Shown here: in pieces, positions 8,698 to 16,577 of the stretch
How positions within the stretch are numbered: position 1 is the stretch's first letter
How the letters are laid out: each line of letters opens with the position of its first letter
Assembly (NCBI GenBank): GCA_003170825.1
Contig: PMYL01000038.1
Coordinates: 31,396-68,246, forward strand
Direction of reading: 5' to 3'
Length of the DNA stretch: 36,851 nt
DNA from: Acidobacteriaceae bacterium
GTDB lineage: Bacteria > Acidobacteriota > Terriglobia > Terriglobales > Acidobacteriaceae
Position numbers and translations under genes: made by a program
The notes under the pieces: model-generated
What the model saw: only the letters and a program-made list of their open reading frames with translations
What the model was told of the DNA's origin: nothing
Databases searched by the model: none

Positions 8698-8895
8698 ATG
8701 AGAACAACGATAACGCTCGACGACGATCTGGTGCGGATGGCCCAGGAGTTCACTGGTGTGGTTGAGAAAACGGCTCTGGTGCGAGAGGCTCTTAAGTCCC
8801 TGATCGCGAGGGAAAGCTCCCGCAGGCTGGCGGCGCTGGGAGGCACAATGCCGGAATTGGAAGATATTCCACGCCGGAGGGTAAGCGAAAAATGA
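8698..8895 (+). CDS. vapB: VapB-type antitoxin (orphan)
   Basis: This 65-residue protein begins MRTTITLDDDLVRMAQEFTG, followed by KTALVREALKSLIARESSRRLAALGG. This is the ribbon-helix-helix N-terminus and Arg/Ala-rich helix of the VapB antitoxins that pair with PIN-domain VapC RNases. It would bind its own promoter and neutralise VapC. The ATG at 8698 is preceded by gtgggg, a weak ribosome-binding site. Its stop overlaps the ATG of the following vapC remnant (ATGA, 8892-8895), the typical coupled arrangement. Because the toxin is destroyed, this antitoxin is either idle or acts in trans on another VapC. Confidence 0.85.
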   Translation: MRTTITLDDDLVRMAQEFTGVVEKTALVREALKSLIARESSRRLAALGGTMPELEDIPRRRVSEK

Positions 8896-9037
8896 TTCTG
8901 GCTGGCACGCGGGTGCCGGCCTGACCGATGCGCACCTGATTGCTTCCATCTTCCTCAATCCGTCCACGCTGTTGTGGACGAAGGATAAGCGGCTCCGTGG
9001 CATAGCCGAAGCTCTCGGCATTCATGCGAATATATGA
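8892..9037 (+). pseudogene. Truncated, frameshifted vapC (PIN-domain toxin) remnant
   Basis: The ATG at 8892 begins MILA, a normal VapC start, but runs into TGA within 11 codons. In another frame, from about 8903 to TGA 9035-9037, the sequence reads GAGLTDAHLIAS, then TLLWTKDKRLRGIAEALGI, which is the C-terminal part of a PIN domain including a conserved acidic residue (LTDAHL). The N-terminal catalytic acids and most of the domain are missing. The simplest reading is an internal deletion of roughly two thirds of the gene with a frame change. Toxicity should be lost. Confidence 0.8.
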
Positions 9038-9081
9038 TTTCCGAATGCAGGATGAACTCCTTCCGGGACCCAGGTGACTCC

Positions 9082-10515
9082 ATGACGAATTCCGCGCCTA
9101 ACGCACTCGATTCCAAACCGCATTTACGCAAGACGATGGGCTTTTGGGATGTGCTGTTGTTCAATATCGCCGCGGTGCTCGGGCCTCGCTGGATCGCGGC
9201 TGCGGGGCACAACGGCACTTCCTCGATCAGCTTGTGGGTCATTGCCGCGGTGTTCTTTTTCGTGCCCGGAGCGCTGGTGATCAATGAGCTTTCCTCGCGC
9301 TTTCCTGAAGAGGGCGGGCTGTACGTCTGGTCCAGGGAAGCCTTCGGACCCTTTCACGGGTTTGTCGCCGGCTGGACCTACTGGATTTATACCGTCTTCT
9401 ATTTCCCCGGCCTGCTTCTGGCCAGCGCCTCAATGAGCGCATACATTGTGGGCGGACGCGGCGCCGCGCTGGCGCAGGACCGGACGTTTCTGCTGACGGT
9501 CTCTCTGGCCATGCTGCTGGTGGCCGTGGTTCTGAACATCATCGGCCTGAACATCGGCAAGTGGCTCCAAAATGCAGGCGGCGTTGGAACCTATGTGCCC
9601 TTGCTGATGCTGACAGGCATCGCCGCGGTTGTTTGTTGGCGGCACGGTTCCGTGACGCATTTCAGCGCCTCCAACATGATGCCCGTGTGGAACTGGGACA
9701 CGGTAAACTTCTGGTCGCAGATCGCCTTCGCATTCACTGGACTGGAACTTGTTTCCGCCATGAGCGGAGAAGTGCGCGATCCGCGCCGGACGCTTCCGCG
9801 GGCCGTATTTGGCGCCGGGGCGCTGATTGCCTTTATGTATATTGCCGGGACGTTTGCCATTCTCTCGCTGGTGCCCGCCGCCGATCTGGATCCCCAGAGT
9901 GGCGTCTTTAGCGCCATTACGGTTGGATCTGTGGCGCTGCGCATAGGCTTTCTGGGAATTCTCGCGGCCATCCTGGTCACCGTGGGCAACGCCGGCGGCG
10001 TAGGCAGCACCGTGGCCGGTATTGCGCGTGTTCCGTTTGTTGTGGGCATCGACCGCTACCTGCCGGCCGCGTTCGGCAGGATTCATCCTCGCTGGAAGAC
10101 CCCTCATATCTCCATTCTCGTGCAGGCCATCGTTTCCGGCGCCATTCTGCTGGTGAGCCAGATCAATGAGACGACGCGCGGGGCTTATCAATTTTTAATC
10201 GATGCCGGCATCATTCTCTACTTCATTCCATTTCTGTACATGTTCGCGGCCGTTATCAAGCTGGCGCGCCGCAAAGACCGCGGAGAGAATCGACACGCCG
10301 TGTTGGTGCCGGGAGGAATTGCCGGCGTTTGGGTTGCCGGCAGCCTGGGATTCATCGTCGTCCTGATCGGCATTCTTGTTTCGCTTGTGCCGCCGGGCGA
10401 TTCCTCAGACAAGATGGGATTTGAATTGAAGCTGGTTGCGGGCACGGCCGCCTCGGTCCTGCTGGGCCTGATCTTGTATTGGCGTGGCGCCCGAGCAAAG
10501 CAGACCGAGTTGTGA
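9082..10515 (+). CDS. APC-superfamily amino acid transporter
   Basis: This is a 477-residue inner-membrane permease with about twelve hydrophobic segments. The first helix reads GFWDVLLFNIAAVLGPRWIAAAGHNG, corresponding to the unwound TM1 substrate site of APC carriers; the later FWSQIAFAFTGLELVSAMSGEVRDPRRTLPRA is the conserved TM6 and following loop, where E-x-x-x-P-R-R-T-x-P is typical. The family moves amino acids or polyamines by proton symport or exchange; the closest feel is to glutamate/GABA-type antiporters, but the substrate cannot be read. Start 9082 is chosen because AGGTGA lies five bases upstream; the frame continues back to 9034 over the vapC remnant. No partner gene is adjacent; a receptor-gene scrap follows at once. 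Confidence 0.9.
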   Translation: MTNSAPNALDSKPHLRKTMGFWDVLLFNIAAVLGPRWIAAAGHNGTSSISLWVIAAVFFFVPGALVINELSSRFPEEGGLYVWSREAFGPFHGFVAGWTYWIYTVFYFPGLLLASASMSAYIVGGRGAALAQDRTFLLTVSLAMLLVAVVLNIIGLNIGKWLQNAGGVGTYVPLLMLTGIAAVVCWRHGSVTHFSASNMMPVWNWDTVNFWSQIAFAFTGLELVSAMSGEVRDPRRTLPRAVFGAGALIAFMYIAGTFAILSLVPAADLDPQSGVFSAITVGSVALRIGFLGILAAILVTVGNAGGVGSTVAGIARVPFVVGIDRYLPAAFGRIHPRWKTPHISILVQAIVSGAILLVSQINETTRGAYQFLIDAGIILYFIPFLYMFAAVIKLARRKDRGENRHAVLVPGGIAGVWVAGSLGFIVVLIGILVSLVPPGDSSDKMGFELKLVAGTAASVLLGLILYWRGARAKQTEL

Positions 10516-10646
10516 CGGTTGCCGCGCCGTTGAACTTGCTTACCGGGTTGAAGACGGAACAGAAGGCGTTTGGGCAGCCGCTGAATATTAATGCGACGAA
10601 CTTCTACCGGGCGGGGCAGATTCAGGTGGGGTTGAGGATGGAGTTT
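10516..10646 (+). pseudogene. 3' fragment of a TonB-dependent receptor gene
   Basis: Directly after the transporter stop codon, 39 codons (10530-10646) read LNLLTGLKT, then AFGQPLNINATNFY, then QIQVGLRMEF. They match the last 39 residues of the receptor ending at 8629 at 28 positions. No start, signal peptide or remaining barrel is present, and the terminal stop is lost, the frame running on antisense to comEC. It is the scar of a second receptor copy or of recombination between receptor genes. Confidence 0.8.
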
Positions 10647-10652
10647 CACGGG

Positions 10653-13553
10653 CTAACGCTGCCAGCCGCAGCCGGGTTCCGGGGCGACGGATTTGCCGTC
10701 GAGGAGGAAGCAGGTGGCGCCGTTGATGTCGGTGCGGAAGGTGCGGATGTGGGCGGCTTGGAGCGCTTCGAGCACCTCCTGGCGGGGATGGCCATAGCGG
10801 TTATGGAGGCCGCAGGAGATGACGGCCCACTGCGGGGAGACGCGGGCGAGGAACTCGGGACGCGTGGAGGTGATGCTGCCGTGATGGCCGACTTTGAGCA
10901 GGGTGCTCGCGAGGCCGGGCTCAGCCAGCATGGCCTGCTCGATGGGGGCTTCGGCATCACCTTCCAACATGACGGAGGTTGCGCCGTAGGCCATATGCAG
11001 GACCAGCGAGTCGTTGTTGGTGGGTTCAAGGCCGGGCTGGTAGTTGGGGAAAGGCGCGAGGACGCTGATTTGCGTGCTGCCCAGGGTGAGCGCGTCGCCG
11101 GCGCGGAGAGAGCGGACGCGGACATGGAGATCGGCGGCTTGGTTGAGCAGCGCGTTGTAAGCGCCGAAGCGGGGGTTGTTGCCGACCCATAGCTCGGCGG
11201 GATGGAAGTTACGCAGCACGGCGGGCAGGCCGCCCATGTGGTCGGAGTGGGCGTGGGTGAGGGCCACCGCGTCCAGGCGGCGGATGCCGCGCGACCAGAG
11301 AGCCTGAGAGACTACCTCCTCGCCGATGTCGAAGTCCTGCGGAGCCTGGTGCGGACCCCCGCCAAAGCCGCCGCCATCGACCAGAAGGGTCTTGCCGTCG
11401 GGGGTGATGAGCAGCAGCGAGTCGCCCTGGCCCACGTCGATGGCCTCCATCAGCAGCGCGTCGCGCGGGTGAATGACAGGGCGGGGCGCGACGGCTGAAA
11501 GGGCGGCCAACAGCAGTGCAGCCCAGGCGGCGCGACGTTGCCAGTGGGCGGAATGAGTTGGGGACGAAACGGCCAGGTGAGCCAGCAAGATGGCCGCTCC
11601 CAGGAGCGCGCAGAAGGCCGCCGATTGCCAAAGGAGCGGCGCGGGAATGCGGAAGTCGCCGAAGGTGAGGGAACCGAAGAGACGCACGAGACCGGTCCCG
11701 AAGTGAAGCGGCAGGGCGACCAACATGGCCGGAACTACTGCGTAGGCCGGACCAATCAGAGCAAAGAGTAAAGTAATCAACGCAGCCGGCATGAGCACGA
11801 CAAGCAGCGGCAGGATGAACAGATTCACGGGCAGCGCAAAGATGGTGATGCGGTTGAAATAGACGGCCATGGGCAGGGCCATGGCCAGCTCGACCACACA
11901 GGAGACGACTATGAGTTCGAAAATGCTGAGAATGAGGCGTAGCGCGAAGAGAAAGCCGCGCCATGCGACGCGACCGGCGAATCGCTCGCTCGCATCTTCG
12001 TGCAACACTTCTGCGGTCATGCTCATCGTGGCGGGAAACAGGTCGAGTTGTGGGTGTGGCTCTGCAACGCTTTTCGTCGCGCTGGGGACGCCGGAGGTCG
12101 TGCGACCGGGTTGGAACTCTGAGGGCAATGCTGGTGCAAACATGCGCAGAATCACGCGGAACTGAGCCAGTTGCGGAGGCATCCCGGCGTCGAGAACGGT
12201 TAGGTGCAGTTTGCGCGTGGCGGTCAGGTAGGGGTGGATGGTGCCCTGGAGCAGCGGAGCGGCGACGCCGGCGATGGCGACCACGGCGAGCAGCGTCATC
12301 TGGAAGCTGGCGTCGAATAGGCTGCGAGGGCTCACGGCCAGCAGGCACAGCGCGGCAAAGCCGATGGTGTTGAGCGGGCTGCGCTCGCGATAGAGCAGGC
12401 GGCCCACGAGGTAGAGCGTGACCATCCACAGCGAGCGTTGCACGGGCGTGGCGAAGCCGGTGAAGAGTGCGTAGCCGAAGGAGGCGCCGATGGTGATGAA
12501 CGTGGCCGGGACGCGGGGGAGACGCAGGCGGCGCGCAACCCAGAAGATGCATCCGGCGACGATGGCCAGGTGGAAGCCGGAGACGACCAGCATGTGAAAA
12601 GAGCCGGTGCGCTCAAAGCCGACGCGCAGGGAATGGGTGAGGTAGGTGCGGTCGCCGGTAACCATGGCGGCCAGCATGATGGCGTCGTCCTGAGTAAGGC
12701 GCAGGGCAGCGGGCAGGTGGCGCATGGCCGCGGGCAAGGCCAGCAGACGGGCGCTGGAGGCGTGTTGCCAACCGTTGACGCGGCAGGAGAGGAAAGCGCC
12801 TAGAGACGGACCGAGACGGTCTACGCGATCGATGGCGACAGTGGCCGTGGAGGTGATGTTCTGGTCGAGGAGAAAATCCGCGCGGCTCCAGACGCCGGGA
12901 TCGTGATAGGTCTCCGGAGGGAGTAAGCGGACGACGGCGCGGACGCGCTCGCCGCAATGGAAGGGCTGTGGGCCAGGCTGGGTGGATGGGCCTGCTGGCG
13001 TGGCGGCCGCGGAGGGCCAGCGCACGGTGAGGCGTACGCCGCCTGCGATGGGGGTCTGAGCGTCTTCGGCGTCGGTGACGACTTCGAGCGAGGAGACGCG
13101 GAGATCGATACGCTGGGAAGGTTTTTGCTCGGGGTCGGGGACGGCGGGCTGGTTGGCATCGTTGTCGTTGAGGCTTTGCTCGATCTCGCCGCGCACCGGG
13201 CCGGCATCCACGACGGTTCCTTCCACCGTGCGCAGCAAACCGTCAGAGAGCGCGGCCAGCGCGGGCGCAGGGGCTGGATGGGGCTCCATCCAGGAGCACC
13301 ACGCGCCCAGCAGGAGCCACAAGATTGCCAGCGGCAGCCACGCGATGCGTTGCGCGCGCAGCGCCGCCAGGCCGCAGAGCGCGGCAACCAACGCCAGCGC
13401 GACCAGCACCAGGCTGGGCCGCAGCCAAAGCCAATGGGTGGCCGCGATCCCGGCTGCAAACAGCCACGCGGCATGGAAGAGGGGTACGGCGCTCAGGCCG
13501 GCGGAGGCGGGACTGTCGAGGGTCTGTCCGGAGGTGGGGGAGTCGGACTGCAT
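10653..13553 (-). CDS. comEC: ComEC/Rec2-family DNA internalisation protein
   Basis: This protein of about 966 residues has the full ComEC order. N-terminal membrane helices and a DUF4131-type soluble domain (about residues 20-260) come first. The Competence domain follows, with the conserved GDRTYLTHSLRVGFERTGSFHMLVVSGFHLAI segment and many membrane helices. A C-terminal metallo-beta-lactamase-like domain ends the protein (AIDVGQGDSLLLI, LTHAHSDHMGG around residue 766, then GHHGS). ComEC forms the inner-membrane channel for single-stranded DNA in transformation, and the C-terminal domain is the proposed nuclease. No other competence gene is in the window. It is the last gene of the valS operon. 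A decayed family A repeat gives the SGVPSATKS insertion. The ATG at 13553 is preferred over a TTG at 13589; neither has a clear Shine-Dalgarno. Confidence 0.92.
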   Translation of the reverse strand: MQSDSPTSGQTLDSPASAGLSAVPLFHAAWLFAAGIAATHWLWLRPSLVLVALALVAALCGLAALRAQRIAWLPLAILWLLLGAWCSWMEPHPAPAPALAALSDGLLRTVEGTVVDAGPVRGEIEQSLNDNDANQPAVPDPEQKPSQRIDLRVSSLEVVTDAEDAQTPIAGGVRLTVRWPSAAATPAGPSTQPGPQPFHCGERVRAVVRLLPPETYHDPGVWSRADFLLDQNITSTATVAIDRVDRLGPSLGAFLSCRVNGWQHASSARLLALPAAMRHLPAALRLTQDDAIMLAAMVTGDRTYLTHSLRVGFERTGSFHMLVVSGFHLAIVAGCIFWVARRLRLPRVPATFITIGASFGYALFTGFATPVQRSLWMVTLYLVGRLLYRERSPLNTIGFAALCLLAVSPRSLFDASFQMTLLAVVAIAGVAAPLLQGTIHPYLTATRKLHLTVLDAGMPPQLAQFRVILRMFAPALPSEFQPGRTTSGVPSATKSVAEPHPQLDLFPATMSMTAEVLHEDASERFAGRVAWRGFLFALRLILSIFELIVVSCVVELAMALPMAVYFNRITIFALPVNLFILPLLVVLMPAALITLLFALIGPAYAVVPAMLVALPLHFGTGLVRLFGSLTFGDFRIPAPLLWQSAAFCALLGAAILLAHLAVSSPTHSAHWQRRAAWAALLLAALSAVAPRPVIHPRDALLMEAIDVGQGDSLLLITPDGKTLLVDGGGFGGGPHQAPQDFDIGEEVVSQALWSRGIRRLDAVALTHAHSDHMGGLPAVLRNFHPAELWVGNNPRFGAYNALLNQAADLHVRVRSLRAGDALTLGSTQISVLAPFPNYQPGLEPTNNDSLVLHMAYGATSVMLEGDAEAPIEQAMLAEPGLASTLLKVGHHGSITSTRPEFLARVSPQWAVISCGLHNRYGHPRQEVLEALQAAHIRTFRTDINGATCFLLDGKSVAPEPGCGWQR
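12069..12094 (+). repeat. Decayed family A repeat inside comEC
   Basis: gctggggacgccgg (12081-12094) differs by one base from the right end of the repeat in the rlmD-like gene (gctggggaccccgg). It lies in a variable loop of ComEC, where the antisense reading gives SGVPSATKS, close to the AGVPSGRSS of the rlmD copy. The left stem is no longer recognisable. Confidence 0.5.
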
Positions 13554-13594
13554 TGCGCCTGAAAAATGAAAAGCTGTTCTGGGGGTCAAGCCTA

Positions 13595-15010
13595 TCAGGA
13601 GCGGCGCAACTGGACCACTGTCTCCAAATGGAAAGTCTGGGGAAAGAGGTCGGCGAGGGTGAGGTTTTGTATCGCGTAGCCCGTGGCGAGCAACGCGCGC
13701 AGATCGCGGGCCAGGGTAGCCGGGTCGCAGGAGACGTAAACCAGAGCGGGGGCCGCGATCTCGGCGAGCAGCGTGGTAATCTCCGCGCCGAGGCCGGTGC
13801 GCGGCGGGTCAACAACAATCAGATCGGGGCGAGTCGAATCGGGATGCGCTGGCTTGCGGCTGCGGCGGAGAAAATCGATGGTCGCGGACCGGACCGCGGT
13901 TCCGGCTGTGCCTTTGAGGTTTTCTTCGAGTGCTTTCACCGCTGACGGCGCGGACTCGACGGCGACTGCGCGGGCAAAGCTCGCCGTGAGCTGGCGGGCG
14001 AAGAGGCCTACGCCGGCAAAAAGGTCCCAGGCTAGCGAGCCCGAGTGGCCGGCGGTGACACGCTCGACGAGTGCGTCGGCCAGCCAGCGGTTCACCTGGA
14101 AAAAAGCTCCATGGTCAACGCGATAGTCGAAGCCGGCGGCGCGGTAGGCGAGGGAGATTGCGCCCCATGCGGCTATGGTTCGCGGGGACTGGGCTTGGAT
14201 CTGTTCTCCGGGTCGGCCTTCGGCCACAAGCTCCGCGCCTTTGAGCGCGGGAATACGCTCGTGCAGCGCCTGAGCTAACTCGTCGAAGCGAATCCTGGCG
14301 CGATTGGCGCTGAAAATGGTGACCAGCAGCGCGGATTCGGCGGCGTCGCAGAAGAGTGAGATTTCAGTGGGCCGCAGGGCGGGCGCAAAGTTGCGCAAGA
14401 CGGAAGCGGCGGACTGCGCAGCCTCGACCAGCAGCGGCGCTGCGATGGGGCACTCGCGGATGGGAATGATCGCATGCCACCCCAGCGACGAAGACCTGCC
14501 GCTGGGGACCCCGGCGTGGGATTGACGGCCGCGGTAACCGGGGTTTCCTTCAAGGTCAAAGGCGAGCCGGATGCGATTCCGATAATGCCAGGGGTCGGCG
14601 GAGAGTACAGCAATTTCATCGGGGACTTGAACGCCGCCGCGCTCCAGCGTTTCGCGGAGGATGGCCTGCTTAAACTTGAGTTGTGTCTCGTAGTTTGTGT
14701 GCTGATAGTGGCAGCCGCCGCATGCGCCGAAGTGAGGACAGGCGGGGGCAATGCGCTCCGCTGCGGCTGAGATGATTTCATCGGGATCGGCGGTGTCGTA
14801 GCCGCGCTTGTTCTGCGTGATGCGTACTCGCACCTGCTCGCCGGGCAGCGTGAGCGGCACAAAGACGGCCTTGCCCTCCATGCGAGCAAGGAAAGCGCCG
14901 CCATAAATTGGTTTTTCGATTTGCACAATTTGGGAGACGGCGAGCGAGGGCTGCGAGGACCGGGGCTCGGCATGCTGCTTCCGTGGGCGTTGAGGCTTGG
15001 GCGGCTTCAT
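13595..15010 (-). CDS. RlmD/RumA-type 23S rRNA (uracil-C5)-methyltransferase
   Basis: This is a 471-residue SAM-dependent RNA methyltransferase. The TRAM RNA-binding domain covers about residues 22-82. A 4Fe-4S site follows as C91, C97, C100 (CPHFGACGGC) plus a later Cys in IRECPIA. The catalytic domain has the SAM motif WDLFAGVGLFARQL, then DPPRTGL, the nucleophile Cys in YVSCDPATLARD, and the general base Glu in FHLETVVQL. The iron-sulfur cysteines point to RlmD/RlmC rather than TrmA; the exact target (such as U1939) is not proven. A hairpin repeat (14480-14514) inserts residues HAGVPSGRSSSLGW. Its ATG overlaps the stop of the preceding gene by four bases (ATGA), so translation is probably coupled. 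Confidence 0.9.
   Translation of the reverse strand: MKPPKPQRPRKQHAEPRSSQPSLAVSQIVQIEKPIYGGAFLARMEGKAVFVPLTLPGEQVRVRITQNKRGYDTADPDEIISAAAERIAPACPHFGACGGCHYQHTNYETQLKFKQAILRETLERGGVQVPDEIAVLSADPWHYRNRIRLAFDLEGNPGYRGRQSHAGVPSGRSSSLGWHAIIPIRECPIAAPLLVEAAQSAASVLRNFAPALRPTEISLFCDAAESALLVTIFSANRARIRFDELAQALHERIPALKGAELVAEGRPGEQIQAQSPRTIAAWGAISLAYRAAGFDYRVDHGAFFQVNRWLADALVERVTAGHSGSLAWDLFAGVGLFARQLTASFARAVAVESAPSAVKALEENLKGTAGTAVRSATIDFLRRSRKPAHPDSTRPDLIVVDPPRTGLGAEITTLLAEIAAPALVYVSCDPATLARDLRALLATGYAIQNLTLADLFPQTFHLETVVQLRRS
14480..14514 (+). repeat. Intragenic hairpin repeat, family A
   Basis: CCCCAGCGAC, the loop gaagacct, then GCCGCTGGGG form a ten-pair stem with one A-C mismatch, followed by accccgg. 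The loop is identical to that at 16482-16489, while the fifth stem pair is A-T here and C-G there, a compensated change. It is carried antisense and in frame by the rlmD-like gene. Confidence 0.85.
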
Positions 15011-15717
15011 TGCTGGCTCATGTAGAAGAGGCTGAGGCGCGGCAGGCGCAAGTGAACCAGCAGTTGCTTCTGCACAAACTGGCGTTCCACCTGGCGCAGC
15101 TGTACGGCGCCCATGCGGCTGCGATAGGGAGCCAGCTCGCGCGCCGCGTGCTCTTTGAGGCCCACGAGCAAATCTTCGGGAGCCGCGGCGGTCAGCGCGA
15201 CAAACAGTTTTTCTTCGAGCACGGTGAGGGTGCGTTCGAGGGCTTCCAGATCGTGGGCCGGGGCGTTATCCGAGGTGGTGCGTACTTCGGCGGCCAGTTG
15301 GCGCAGGCGGACGGCGGTTGCACTGCACGCTTCGGGAGCTACGGCAGCGGCATCCAGAGCTGCCGCGGCAGATTCAAGATGAGCGGCAACGCGCTCCCGC
15401 TCAAAGCCCGACTCGCGGCTCTGGGTCGGCGTGGTGGCTGTGCCGGCGGCGGCTTCGCGCAGATCTTCGGCTGCCTCCACCACCGCCTGCGCGCACCACG
15501 CCAGGCCGTTGATGCGCCGCATCCTGCCGCGCTTTTGCCGGGCTTCGTACTTGTCGAATGCGGCATCGATGCCGCGCAGGACCGCATCCAGCGGAATGCC
15601 GGCCTCGCGCCAGGTTTCGATCAGCGCCCAATCCAGCGTCGAGAGCAACAGAAGTGCCCCGCGCCGCTGCTGGAAGCGCTCTTCGATCTCGGTGAAGTAG
15701 TTGAAGTAGTTGAGCAC
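15007..15717 (-). CDS. Conserved hypothetical helical protein between coaX and rlmD
   Basis: This 236-residue protein has no signal peptide and is predicted mostly helical, with many Ala, Glu and Arg. The N-terminus (FTEIEERFQQRRG, then LSTLDWALIETWREAGIPLDAVLRGIDAAFDKY) looks like a small conserved domain; the middle is Ala-rich with Glu-Arg pairs (possible coiled coil), and the C-terminus is basic-hydrophobic. I do not recognise the family beyond a memory of similar acidobacterial hypotheticals. It begins with GTG at 15717, nine bases after the coaX stop and with GAGG upstream, and its stop overlaps the rlmD-like ATG by four bases. It is therefore translated as part of the operon, perhaps with a role near RNA modification. 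Confidence 0.75.
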   Translation of the reverse strand: MLNYFNYFTEIEERFQQRRGALLLLSTLDWALIETWREAGIPLDAVLRGIDAAFDKYEARQKRGRMRRINGLAWCAQAVVEAAEDLREAAAGTATTPTQSRESGFERERVAAHLESAAAALDAAAVAPEACSATAVRLRQLAAEVRTTSDNAPAHDLEALERTLTVLEEKLFVALTAAAPEDLLVGLKEHAARELAPYRSRMGAVQLRQVERQFVQKQLLVHLRLPRLSLFYMSQQ

Positions 15718-15726
15718 GGCCGCGCC

Positions 15727-16575
15727 TCAGTGTGCCCGGCTGCGTGGCCGCGGCGTGCGGTTGCGCTCGAAGAGGATGAGCAGGCCATCGAGGGTGAGCA
15801 TGTCGTCGATCTCGGAGATGAAGCGCGAGTCCTCGGAGATTTGCCGCGCGAGGCCTCCCGTGGCGATGACCCGCGCTGGCGCGCCCAGCTCGGCGACGAT
15901 GCGCTCCAGGATGCCATCCACGAGGCCGATGTAGCCGTAGTAGAGGCCGCTCTGCAGGTGGGTGACGGTATTGGTGCCGATGACCTTGGCGGGGCGCTTG
16001 ATGTCCACGCGGCTCAGTCGCGCGGCGTGCGAGAAGAGCGCATCGGCGCTGATGCCCAGGCCCGGCGCAATCGCCCCACCCAGGTACTCGCCGCGGGCCG
16101 AAATGACGTCGAACGTGGTGGCCGTGCCGAAGTCCACCACGATGCAGGGGCCGCCGTAGCGCTCGAAGGCGGCGATGGCGTTCACCAGCCGGTCCGCGCC
16201 CAGCTCCGAGGGGTTGTCCACCAGCACCGGCATGCCGGTCTTGATGCCCGGCTCAACAAACAGTGGCTGGACGTGGAAGTAGGTTTCGCAGACCTGGCGC
16301 AGCGTGGTCTCGATTGGCGGCACCACCGAGGAGATGATGATGTGGTGCACCTGGCTGGGGGCCATGCCATTCATCTCGAAGAGATTGACGAAGAGCACGC
16401 CGTATTCGTCGGCGGTCTGGTTTCGGTGCGTGGTGACGCGCCAGTGCGCTGCCAGTTCGGGCTTCTCACCACCCCCGCGACGAAGACCTGTCGCGGGGGA
16501 CCCCGGTTTTTCCGCATCCAGCCGGTAAAGGCCAAGCACCGTATTCGTATTGCCGACATCGATGGCAAGCAGCAT
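15727..16575 (-). CDS. coaX: Type III pantothenate kinase
   Basis: This 282-residue kinase phosphorylates pantothenate, the first step of coenzyme A synthesis, in the cytoplasm. The acetate/sugar kinase (ASKHA) fold motifs are clear: MLLAIDVGNTNTVLGLY at the N-terminus (the DxGNT phosphate-binding loop with catalytic Asp), WRVTTHRNQTADEY, then ELGADRLVNAIAA (pantothenate-site GADR), DFGTATTFDV and GGAIAPGLGIS. About 22 residues between the first strand and WRVTTH (EKPGSPATGLRRGGGEKPE) are extra for the family and are encoded by a family A hairpin repeat. It starts two bases after the birA stop. Type III enzymes are not feedback-inhibited by CoA. Confidence 0.95.
   Translation of the reverse strand: MLLAIDVGNTNTVLGLYRLDAEKPGSPATGLRRGGGEKPELAAHWRVTTHRNQTADEYGVLFVNLFEMNGMAPSQVHHIIISSVVPPIETTLRQVCETYFHVQPLFVEPGIKTGMPVLVDNPSELGADRLVNAIAAFERYGGPCIVVDFGTATTFDVISARGEYLGGAIAPGLGISADALFSHAARLSRVDIKRPAKVIGTNTVTHLQSGLYYGYIGLVDGILERIVAELGAPARVIATGGLARQISEDSRFISEIDDMLTLDGLLILFERNRTPRPRSRAH
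16472..16506 (+). repeat. Intragenic hairpin repeat, family A, perfect stem
   Basis: CCCCCGCGAC (16472-16481) and GTCGCGGGGG (16490-16499) form a perfect ten-pair stem around the loop gaagacct, followed by accccgg to 16506. It lies inside coaX and is read antisense as PGSPATGLRRGG. It is the cleanest copy in the window. Confidence 0.9.
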
Positions 16576-16577
16576 GG

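Noticed and set aside
10479..11192. 237-codon plus-strand frame after the transporter
   Set aside because: Only its first 56 codons are meaningful, as a receptor-gene scrap; the rest is antisense to comEC.
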